Shown here piece after piece: positions 29,267-37,065 of a DNA stretch of 64,000 nucleotides. The DNA is from an uncultured Helicobacteraceae bacterium (lineage in GTDB: Bacteria; Campylobacterota; Campylobacteria; Campylobacterales; Helicobacteraceae). The stretch spans positions 24,954 through 88,953 of the forward strand of contig CALUTR010000006.1 of assembly GCA_944323755.1 (NCBI GenBank), in the 5' to 3' direction. The notes under the pieces were generated by a model. That model had not been told where the DNA came from. It worked only from the letters and a program-made list of their open reading frames with translations, and searched no databases. Position 1 is the stretch's first letter. Each line of letters opens with the position of its first letter. The position numbers and the translations under genes are program-made.

Positions 29267-29365
29267 ACAAAACAATGAAGTTAGTCAACATTTTTTACTA
29301 TAAATAGGGAAATATGATAAATTTTATTTCCTTATAAAAAGGATAAAATAGCAAATATTTAATTC

Positions 29366-30190
29366 TTAGAATTCTTTAATTTTATTTTCTACTTTATCAA
29401 TAATCCAATCTGGAGTAGAAGCACCAGCAGTAATACCACAAATCTTTTTATTTAGAAACCACTCTTTTTGCAGTTCATTCTCATCTTCAACACAATAACT
29501 ATCTTTACAGCAATCAAGCGAAATATTTAATAATTGCTTTGTATTTGAGCTTTGTTTACCACCAACAACAATAACAATATCACATTCCTTAGCAAGCTCT
29601 TTTACAGCTTCTTGATTTTCAAAAGTGGCATTACATATAGTATTAAATACACGCACTTCAGGACTTATTTCTATCAAATAGTTTGCAATTTCTAAAAATT
29701 TTGATAGGTTTTTTGTCGTTTGTGACACTAATGCAACTTTATTTTTTGCGATACTGCGATCAATACTCTCTTTATCTAAAACCACTTGATAAGGCCTAGA
29801 GCAATAACTTGCAACACCTTTCACCTCTGGGTGATCTTTATCACCAAAAATAATGATATTATAGCCTTCATTGCTCATCTGTTCGCAAATTTTTTGTGGC
29901 TTCGTTACAAATGGACAAGTAGCATCAATGATATTACTATTTGTTTGTTTTAATTTTTCTAGATCATTTTTTTGGATTCCGTGTGTTCTAATAATCACAT
30001 TTGAACACTCCCCTATGTTGTTTATATCTGTCTCCACATTGATATTAAATTTTATTTTCAACCTATCAATTTCTTTTTGATTATGTATCAAAGGACCAAT
30101 TGTAATTGCATTTCTATTTTGTTCAGCGAGCTTGATTGCTCTTTTTACACCAAAACAAAATCCATATTTATCAGCTCTTTTTATCTGCAT
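29366..30190 (-). CDS. ispH: 4-hydroxy-3-methylbut-2-enyl diphosphate reductase
   Basis: A 274-residue [4Fe-4S] reductase making IPP and DMAPP in the last step of the MEP isoprenoid pathway. The three cluster cysteines are C12 (YGFCFGVKRA), C92 (DATCPFV) and C186 (NTICNATFENQEA); E122 in HPEVKG is the catalytic Glu. It is last in the pheS-pheT-aroA-ispH operon. In H. pylori rpsA follows ispH; here the S10 operon lies downstream instead. Confidence 0.97.
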   Translation of the reverse strand: MQIKRADKYGFCFGVKRAIKLAEQNRNAITIGPLIHNQKEIDRLKIKFNINVETDINNIGECSNVIIRTHGIQKNDLEKLKQTNSNIIDATCPFVTKPQKICEQMSNEGYNIIIFGDKDHPEVKGVASYCSRPYQVVLDKESIDRSIAKNKVALVSQTTKNLSKFLEIANYLIEISPEVRVFNTICNATFENQEAVKELAKECDIVIVVGGKQSSNTKQLLNISLDCCKDSYCVEDENELQKEWFLNKKICGITAGASTPDWIIDKVENKIKEF

Positions 30191-30200
30191 AAAGTCACCT

Positions 30201-31532
30201 TTAATAATTTTTGATCTCTGTTATAGTTTTCAAAATATCTAAAAAATTTGGAAATGAAACATCAATACAAGCAGAATCTTTTATGATCACTCCATATACG
30301 ATTCCAAGTATAGCAAAACTCATAGCAATCCTATGATCTCCATAACTATCAATGATTGTGTGTTGATGAATTTTATTTATTCCACCCTCAATGATAAATC
30401 CATCATCTAGCTCTTCACATTTCACACCAAATGCTCTCATTCCCTCTAGTGTCGCTTTTATCCTATCGCTTTCTTTAAATCTCAATTCTTTTGCATTTAC
30501 AACTTTGCTGACACCATTTGCACAAGCAAATGCAATAGCCAACGCAGGTATCTCATCTATAAGCCACGATATATTAGAATCAATAGTAATTGCATTGAGA
30601 TTATTATTTTTTATAGTGATATTGCCTACATTTTCGTATTGACTACTTGTAATCTCTATATCTATATCAACACCCATTTTTTGCAACACATAAAACGCTT
30701 CAATTCTAGTTGGGTTTAACAAAATATTTTTCAATACAACTTTAGTATCTTTTGATATAGCAGCAAGAATGGCAAAATAAAATGCACTTGAAGGATCGGC
30801 TGGAATTGTTATATCAAGTGGATTCAATGGATTTTTGTTTGAAAATATAGTAATTTCATTACTATTTATTTCCAGATTCGCGCCCATTCCAATAAGCATT
30901 CTTTCGCTATGATCTCTACTTTTTGAGATTTCACTAAATTTACTTACACCATCTATTTGCAACGCAGATAATATCATTGCACTTTTTACTTGAGCTGATG
31001 ATATATCACTAAAATAATCAAATGGCTTCAATGTAGCACCATTGATGCAAATCGGCGCCAATGTATGATCGCATCTAGCAGAAATATTAGCACCGATGCT
31101 ATTTAGAGGTTTTATTATACGAGCCATTGGTCTAGAGTTTAAATATTTATCTCCACTTAATATAAATTGCCCTTTATTTGGTGCCAATAATCCCATATAA
31201 AGTCGAATCGCAGTACCTGCATTGCCGCAATAAAGAATATCTGATGGTTCATTAATACCATTTCTAGGATATAAATATATTTCACTGCTATGTTTAATAG
31301 AATCTACATCATTGAGATTTCCATTAGAATCTAAAACTTCTAAGCCAAGATGTATAGCAACTTTTAGCGTATTTAGCGTATCTTCACCAAATAAATAATT
31401 TTTCACTCGGCTTTTTTGATTACTAAGAAAAGAAAAAATAACACTTCGATGTGATATGGATTTATCTGCAGCAATAGAATCTATGCACATATTTGCAATA
31501 TTTACAACAGGACAAACCTCTGTAGTCCTCAT
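30201..31532 (-). CDS. aroA: 3-phosphoshikimate 1-carboxyvinyltransferase (EPSP synthase)
   Basis: A 443-residue enzyme joining PEP to shikimate-3-phosphate in aromatic amino acid synthesis. It contains AADKSISHRSVIFS near the N-terminus, LYCGNAGTAIRLYMGLL and LRFKESDRIKATLEGM plus SYGDHRIAMSFAIL. Most homologues begin closer to CIDSIAADKSISHR; the ATG at 31532 (overlapping pheT by 4 bases) is used, but an in-frame ATG 14 codons later could be the true start. Confidence 0.96.
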   Translation of the reverse strand: MRTTEVCPVVNIANMCIDSIAADKSISHRSVIFSFLSNQKSRVKNYLFGEDTLNTLKVAIHLGLEVLDSNGNLNDVDSIKHSSEIYLYPRNGINEPSDILYCGNAGTAIRLYMGLLAPNKGQFILSGDKYLNSRPMARIIKPLNSIGANISARCDHTLAPICINGATLKPFDYFSDISSAQVKSAMILSALQIDGVSKFSEISKSRDHSERMLIGMGANLEINSNEITIFSNKNPLNPLDITIPADPSSAFYFAILAAISKDTKVVLKNILLNPTRIEAFYVLQKMGVDIDIEITSSQYENVGNITIKNNNLNAITIDSNISWLIDEIPALAIAFACANGVSKVVNAKELRFKESDRIKATLEGMRAFGVKCEELDDGFIIEGGINKIHQHTIIDSYGDHRIAMSFAILGIVYGVIIKDSACIDVSFPNFLDILKTITEIKNY

Positions 31533-33877
31533 CTAAGCTCAGCCCCAAATCTATTAGTTAGCACTTCAACTATATTATCAATCTTTAATTCATCTTCACT
31601 TAGCGTCTTATTTAATGATTGGAATATAATTCTAAAACTTAAACTAACCTTATCTCCAAGCTCATCGCTTTTGTATAAATCAAGAGGAATAATTGATTTT
31701 ATATCATTAAAATTATGGTTTAAAATCTCTTTTTTAATTTCAGAAAATTCTACATTTTTATCAACTAAAATTGTTACATCTCTTTGTGATGCTTGGAATC
31801 TAGAAAACTCCCTAAATTGCGATATATTACTCACATTGCATAATAAATCAAAGCAAATCTCGCACATAAAAGTATCCTCACTTACATCAAGCTTATTTGC
31901 AACAAATGGATTCAGCTTCCCAATTAAACCTATTTGGATTCCATTTTTTATGATTTTCGCACAGATATTTTTATGATAGATCATATTTGCACTACTTATT
32001 TCCAATGTAAAATGCCCCACTATATCACTTACAACATATGCAAAGCTATAAAAATCCCATAATTCACCTTTTGGATTTGGATACACAGGATCGACCTTAT
32101 TTCCACTTACTACAAATGCTAAAGATTGAGATTCCACTCTTTGTTTATCATAAATACTACCTATTTCAAACAGCCTAATTGATGTGTAATTGTAGTTTTT
32201 ATTTCTTGCGACACTATCAAGCATAGCAGGCAATAACGAACTACGAAGCGTATCTAAATCACTAGTGATTGGATTTATTATATCAAGACTCCTATCTAGT
32301 ATATCATAGCCATAAGATTGCAACACCTCTTTTTTATAAAACACATAGTGCAGGCACTCAAAAAATCTATTTGCAATTGCCTTATTTGCAATAAAACGCT
32401 TAAACTTATATAGATGATAATTCATATCGACATTTCTAAGTTGTGTAAATTTTTGTGGGATAGATACAACCTTATCAATACCCCTAAGTCGCAGTATTTC
32501 CTCTGCAACATCTTGTAGGCTACATATATCTTGTCTATATAAAGGTGGATTTAATGCAATAAAACTATCATCTGCAGCAGAATTAATCACAAAATCCATT
32601 TTCTTTAATAGATCTGTGATTTCTTCGTGTTTTATTTCATTTCCTATAATTTTACTGATATCATCAAAACTGCAATCAATCCTTACAACGGGGTAATCTT
32701 GAATAATATCTTGAGATGCTGAATAAATTACACTATCTGACATATCGCCTAAAAGATTACATAAAAACTCAACACCATCTTTTATAAGTGGTGAACTTCC
32801 TCTCTTGCTTAAATACAATATCTTTGAATCAATATTGATTTTATTATTAAATGCGACCTCTGATATATAACTTGCAGGAATAAAGCTTGACTCAAAAACC
32901 ACAAGCCTGGAATCTTGATTTGCAGCACTTTTTTTATTGCATTCAATTCCAATATCATACAATTTATCATCACCGCAATAAACGCTCTCAACACCACTTG
33001 AATCCTTCTTAATATTTATATGGATTTTTCTATTATCATTTGAAAATTCACTATCATATGTATCAAATTTATAGGCATTGACAATCACACCTGTCATATA
33101 AGTGGTGAATTCTAAGAGATTCTGCAATGCATCATCTTGTAAATTATCACAAATTGCAAGTGAAATTTGAGTAGCCACATCAACACACAATTTATCCAAT
33201 TTAGCCACTTTATAGCAAAGCGATGATTGTATAGCATTATCAAATGAAATATTTAAGATTCTACCTATACCTGGTGTAATTTCATTTTTTATATCCTTTT
33301 CTTTATGCGTATTGAGTTTAAGATTAAGCGCAGCAACCAAATCACGAGCAATACCTATCAAGCTAAACCAATCACCTCTATTTGGAGTTACGCCAACCTC
33401 AAACACCACATCATTAAATAAAGGATACTCACAAAGCTCTTTTCCAAGCTCCAAATCACCAATGCTAGAATCTAAAATCAATATCCCATCATTGATTTTT
33501 GGCATTCCAATTTCTGTGCTAGAACATATCATACCAAAGCTATCTACACCCCTTAGATTACTTTGCTTAATTTCTACCTTATCGAGCTTTGCACCGATCA
33601 ATGCAATAGGAACAAACTGTCCTTTTGCAACATTTTTAGCACCACATACAATTTGAAGAATTTCAGAACCAATATCAACCTTGCATATATTTAATTTATC
33701 AGCATCTGGGTGCTTCGTCTTCTCAATCACACAACCAACAACAACTTTACTTGGAACTCTTAATATTTGCTTATTTTCTACTTCTAAGCCTATATCATTT
33801 AAAGTTTTACAAAGAATCTCATCATCTATATGAGAAATATCAATAAATCGCGATATTAAATTCCTACTAAATTTCAT
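31529..33877 (-). CDS. pheT: Phenylalanyl-tRNA synthetase beta subunit
   Basis: A 782-residue subunit with the N-terminal tRNA-binding OB domain (VVGCVIEKTKHPDADKLNIC, about residues 45-65, and IVCGAKNVAKGQFVPIALIG), B3/B4 editing domain, B5 domain, catalytic-like core (NPITSDLDTLRSSLLPAML) and a C-terminal ferredoxin-like anticodon-binding domain (FSRFQASQRDVTILVDK). Length is normal. It overlaps pheS by one base and aroA by four. Confidence 0.98.
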   Translation of the reverse strand: MKFSRNLISRFIDISHIDDEILCKTLNDIGLEVENKQILRVPSKVVVGCVIEKTKHPDADKLNICKVDIGSEILQIVCGAKNVAKGQFVPIALIGAKLDKVEIKQSNLRGVDSFGMICSSTEIGMPKINDGILILDSSIGDLELGKELCEYPLFNDVVFEVGVTPNRGDWFSLIGIARDLVAALNLKLNTHKEKDIKNEITPGIGRILNISFDNAIQSSLCYKVAKLDKLCVDVATQISLAICDNLQDDALQNLLEFTTYMTGVIVNAYKFDTYDSEFSNDNRKIHINIKKDSSGVESVYCGDDKLYDIGIECNKKSAANQDSRLVVFESSFIPASYISEVAFNNKINIDSKILYLSKRGSSPLIKDGVEFLCNLLGDMSDSVIYSASQDIIQDYPVVRIDCSFDDISKIIGNEIKHEEITDLLKKMDFVINSAADDSFIALNPPLYRQDICSLQDVAEEILRLRGIDKVVSIPQKFTQLRNVDMNYHLYKFKRFIANKAIANRFFECLHYVFYKKEVLQSYGYDILDRSLDIINPITSDLDTLRSSLLPAMLDSVARNKNYNYTSIRLFEIGSIYDKQRVESQSLAFVVSGNKVDPVYPNPKGELWDFYSFAYVVSDIVGHFTLEISSANMIYHKNICAKIIKNGIQIGLIGKLNPFVANKLDVSEDTFMCEICFDLLCNVSNISQFREFSRFQASQRDVTILVDKNVEFSEIKKEILNHNFNDIKSIIPLDLYKSDELGDKVSLSFRIIFQSLNKTLSEDELKIDNIVEVLTNRFGAELR

Positions 33878-34875
33878 TAAAATTGCTCCAATAATCTCAA
33901 ATCTGTTTCAAAAAATGACCTCAAATCATTTACCCCATATGAAAGCATAGCAAAGCGTTCAACTCCAAGCCCAAATGCATAGCCACTAACATTCTTTAAT
34001 CCAACTGCCTGAAATACATTATCATCTACAACACCACAGCCTAATACCTCAAGCCAACCTGTATTTGAGCACACTCTACAACCTAAACCCTTACAAAAAA
34101 TACAACTAATATCAACTTCAGCACTTGGCTCCGTAAAAGGAAAGAAGCTAGAACGAAACCTAATCTTAATATCACCAAACATATAAGTTAAAAAATCCTC
34201 TAAAATACATTTTAAGTTTGCAAAATTTACTTCCCTATTTTTATCTACAACAAGCCCCTCAACCTGATGAAACATAGGAGAATGCGTCATATCATAATCT
34301 CTTCTAAATACCGCACCTGGACTAATTATCCTAATTGGCAGTCTCCCCTCTTCCATCGTCCTAATTTGCACAGGAGATGTATGCGGTCTTAGAAGCATTC
34401 CATCATTAAAATAAAATGTATCTTGCATATCTCTAGCAGGGTGGAATCTAGGCAAATTCAAAGCCTCAAAGCTATGAAAATCATCTTCCACTAAAGGGCC
34501 ATATTTTAAAGAAAAGTCCATACCAACAAAATAATCAATAATCCTATCAAATGTGATATTAATCGGGTGCCCATATGTTGGCAACAAAGTAGAGTTAAAC
34601 AAGCTCACATCGATTTTTTGAGATTCTATCTTTTGATTTAAGACCAATTCTTCAAGCTCACTTTTCTTTGCAGTAAGCAAAGATTCTATACTTTGCTTGG
34701 CATCATTTAACGCTTTTGCTACTTGCTTTTTATCGCCATCACTAATATTTTTTAAATTGCTAAATTCATTTGTAAGAAGCCCCTTTTTACCAAATACTCT
34801 CAAACGCAATGATTCTAAATCCTTGATTTGATCACATTGCTTTATTTCTTGTAATATTTCATCTACCCATTTCAC
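33877..34875 (-). CDS. pheS: Phenylalanyl-tRNA synthetase alpha subunit
   Basis: A 332-residue catalytic subunit of the alpha2beta2 class II synthetase. Coiled-coil N-terminus (1-85), then motif 2 region [27 protein letters not shown] and motif 3 [20 protein letters not shown]. First gene of the pheST-aroA-ispH operon, divergent from a secreted-protein gene across 184 bp. Confidence 0.98.
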   Translation of the reverse strand: MKWVDEILQEIKQCDQIKDLESLRLRVFGKKGLLTNEFSNLKNISDGDKKQVAKALNDAKQSIESLLTAKKSELEELVLNQKIESQKIDVSLFNSTLLPTYGHPINITFDRIIDYFVGMDFSLKYGPLVEDDFHSFEALNLPRFHPARDMQDTFYFNDGMLLRPHTSPVQIRTMEEGRLPIRIISPGAVFRRDYDMTHSPMFHQVEGLVVDKNREVNFANLKCILEDFLTYMFGDIKIRFRSSFFPFTEPSAEVDISCIFCKGLGCRVCSNTGWLEVLGCGVVDDNVFQAVGLKNVSGYAFGLGVERFAMLSYGVNDLRSFFETDLRLLEQF

Positions 34876-34979
34876 TATAAAACCTTCGATTATATTTTTT
34901 AATTTAGAGTCTGTAATTGTATTGAAATTTTGGCTAATTTTGTAGATTCCACAAAGTTTTGGTTTTTAGATGTATCTAT

Positions 34980-34992
34980 ATTGTAATACAAT
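34980..34992. promoter_or_regulatory. 13-bp perfect palindrome, candidate operator
   Basis: ATTGTAATACAAT in the pheS / secreted-protein divergent region, nine bases upstream of a -10-like TATACAAT. Such a placement suits a repressor or activator site for the rightward promoter. It is not the Helicobacter Fur or NikR consensus as I know them; the binding protein is unknown. Confidence 0.4.
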
Positions 34993-35001
34993 CATTAAAA
35001 A

Positions 35002-35009
35002 TATACAAT
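35002..35009 (+). promoter_or_regulatory. Possible -10 box for the 35060 gene
   Basis: TATACAAT about 50 bases upstream of the ATG at 35060, in a very AT-rich stretch. No clear -35. Confidence 0.4.
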
Positions 35010-35059
35010 TCTATTTTAGTAAATTTATTTTTAATGACTTTTTTTAAAGGACACCAATA

Positions 35060-35662
35060 ATGAAATGCGCATTATTTAAAATCATTGCACTCACCATAAT
35101 AACATTAAATTTTGTATATGCATTTAACTTTGATTTCGTTGATGCTAGAAAAAAGGGTTATAGTGATACAGAAATATTAGATTATGTATCAAAAAACTTC
35201 AATCAATACGATATATCAAGCGTAAGACAAGCTGGACTTAGTGATACAGAAATTGTTGATTTTTTTATACAAAAAGATTCTGTAAATTCACAGCTAGCAG
35301 ACCTAGCAAAAGGTACATCTAAAAAAATTCAACCAAATAAAATAAAAGTATATCCCGAAGAAATATCTTCACGATTGGCACTTGGTTGCCTGGTATATAC
35401 AGGAAGAACGAGACAACAAGATGGATGGAGTCATATAGCAAAATTAACAGATTTTGCAATTGCAATATACACAGCTGCATATCTAAAAGAAGCAAACTAT
35501 TTTGACATTAATAACAGTGAAGGTGTAAGCTTAAAAGATATATGCGTTGCTTGGATTGACAAACTAAAAACACAAGAAGAAATAAGTAAATTATACGCAT
35601 TATCGCTAGTAAATGAAATAAATAAATTAGTAAAGCAGAAAAAATCACTTATTTTAGACTAA
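35060..35662 (+). CDS. Secreted protein of unknown function with repeated GxSDTEI motif
   Basis: A 200-residue protein with a clear Sec signal peptide (residues 1-21, cleavage after VYA). The mature start holds two copies of a short helix-turn motif: DARKKGYSDTEILDYVS and VRQAGLSDTEIVDFF, about 24 residues apart. The rest has no recognised domain; single Cys in GCLVYTG and one in DICVAW could form a disulphide. A good ribosome-binding site (AAAGGACACCAATA) precedes the ATG. The outer-membrane protein gene begins 44 bp downstream, so the two may form an operon. Function not assigned. Confidence 0.8.
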   Translation: MKCALFKIIALTIITLNFVYAFNFDFVDARKKGYSDTEILDYVSKNFNQYDISSVRQAGLSDTEIVDFFIQKDSVNSQLADLAKGTSKKIQPNKIKVYPEEISSRLALGCLVYTGRTRQQDGWSHIAKLTDFAIAIYTAAYLKEANYFDINNSEGVSLKDICVAWIDKLKTQEEISKLYALSLVNEINKLVKQKKSLILD

Positions 35663-35706
35663 AATTAATTCCACTACTTTGAAGCCGAAATAATTAAGGA
35701 AAAATA

Positions 35707-37035
35707 TTGAAACACATAATACTTAGTTTTGCTGCATTTGCAGCATTAAATGCAGATGATGCAATTATAAATCATAGCACAACACAGCAAAATCAATCCC
35801 AACAAGAAGAATACGAAACAGAATTAAAGCCAATACTCTCGCCACTAAAGTCATTACTTGAAGAAAACACACAAGAAGAACAAGTAGAATCTAATGAAAA
35901 CAACGACAATAAAGATCAAACCAAACAATATGACTTTTCTGGGCACATTGGAATCTTCAACAAAACAAATCTTGGTAGCATAAAAGATAACTACAACAAC
36001 TTTAGTGCTTCAATTGAGCTTGGTTACAATATACAAAATACATTATTTTTTGGCATTGGAATCTATGGAGCCACACCGCTTTATGAATACCCAAAATACA
36101 ATGCAATCAATAATTACATCAATAAAAAATTCATTACAAACACAGCATATATCAAATATGTAACAGAAGGATTTTTTAATATCAATGCTGGAAGATACCA
36201 CGAAGATAGAGATTGGCTTAGACATTACATACAGGGTGTAGGTGTTGATATACAATACGGCAACTTCAAGATATGGGCAAACTGGGTTGATGAGCAAGCT
36301 CATGCAAATAGAGAACATATCACAGATTTTGATATATACAAAAATACTTATAATGATGAGTTTTTGTGGGCTGGGGGGTTGATACTTGATGCACCCTTTT
36401 TTACAATAGCGCCTTATTATTATGCAATGAATAAATATTTCTGGAGTGTAGGTGGAAAACTAGAATCTCAACTCAAAAATGACAATGGTTGGGGATATCA
36501 AACAACACTACATTATACATACTTAAAATCAAAAACAAATAACTTAAAAAATGAGCATTCGCACGATCATTCACATTCTAACTTAACTGGTGATAGCTCC
36601 ATAGTATGGTTTGACCAAGAAATAAAATATTCATTCGATAATGGCTCTGTATTATTTGGTGGAGGATACTTACAAGTATGGAAATCATATTTTGAGCTAG
36701 CAAGCATCGGAAATAAGTCAAGATTTGAAACACATAGCCATAGTGAATATGATGTAATAGAACCTGGCGGTATTGATAATGGAATCAACACTTCAAATAT
36801 GTTTAATGCAAATACGAGAACCTTTTATGGATTTGCTGGTATGGAGATAAAAGACTTTGCACTAATGGCACTTGGAAGAAACTCAAAAGGAAATAATATT
36901 ACTCAAGATGCTTATTCATTAGGATTCAAATGGAATGTGATGCTTGGAGTAAGTCTAGGCGGAATAGGCACATATATGATAGATAATAAAAGAAATTTAA
37001 GTTTTATAAAAGGATATATAGAGTTTAAAATCTAA
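35707..37035 (+). CDS. Outer-membrane beta-barrel protein with His-rich segments
   Basis: 442 residues, TTG start at 35707 with AAGGA upstream. A signal peptide (about 1-16, ending ALNA) is followed by a Gln/Glu/Asn-rich low-complexity segment (about 17-75) and then alternating-polarity strands typical of a porin, ending YIEFKI, with a terminal aromatic-containing strand. Two His-rich stretches, EHSHDHSHSN and ETHSHSEYD, are likely exposed loops or turns and could bind Ni, Zn or Cu. The general form resembles Helicobacter outer-membrane proteins of the Hop/Hof or OprD-like classes; I cannot place it in one. A G6 run at 36373-36378 is short. Confidence 0.78.
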   Translation: MKHIILSFAAFAALNADDAIINHSTTQQNQSQQEEYETELKPILSPLKSLLEENTQEEQVESNENNDNKDQTKQYDFSGHIGIFNKTNLGSIKDNYNNFSASIELGYNIQNTLFFGIGIYGATPLYEYPKYNAINNYINKKFITNTAYIKYVTEGFFNINAGRYHEDRDWLRHYIQGVGVDIQYGNFKIWANWVDEQAHANREHITDFDIYKNTYNDEFLWAGGLILDAPFFTIAPYYYAMNKYFWSVGGKLESQLKNDNGWGYQTTLHYTYLKSKTNNLKNEHSHDHSHSNLTGDSSIVWFDQEIKYSFDNGSVLFGGGYLQVWKSYFELASIGNKSRFETHSHSEYDVIEPGGIDNGINTSNMFNANTRTFYGFAGMEIKDFALMALGRNSKGNNITQDAYSLGFKWNVMLGVSLGGIGTYMIDNKRNLSFIKGYIEFKI

Positions 37036-37063
37036 TTCATAGTGGAAAGAAATCCACTATGAA
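37036..37063. terminator. Bidirectional terminator between outer-membrane protein and ankyrin gene
   Basis: A perfect 11-bp inverted repeat, TTCATAGTGGA and TCCACTATGAA around a 6-base loop, filling the 30-bp gap between convergent stop codons (37035 and 37066). Good intrinsic terminator shape without a long T tract on either side. Confidence 0.7.
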
Positions 37064-37065
37064 TC

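Noticed and set aside
29286..29365. Terminator for ispH in the ispH-rpsJ gap
   Set aside because: There are weak inverted repeats (GGAAATA with TATTTCC, CCTT with AAGG), but none is strong enough to call in this AT-rich stretch.
36373..36378. G6 run inside the outer-membrane protein gene as a phase-variation tract
   Set aside because: Six Gs is short, the frame is intact through it, and TGG GCT GGG GGG is ordinary coding for WAGG. It may slip rarely but is not a clear switch.
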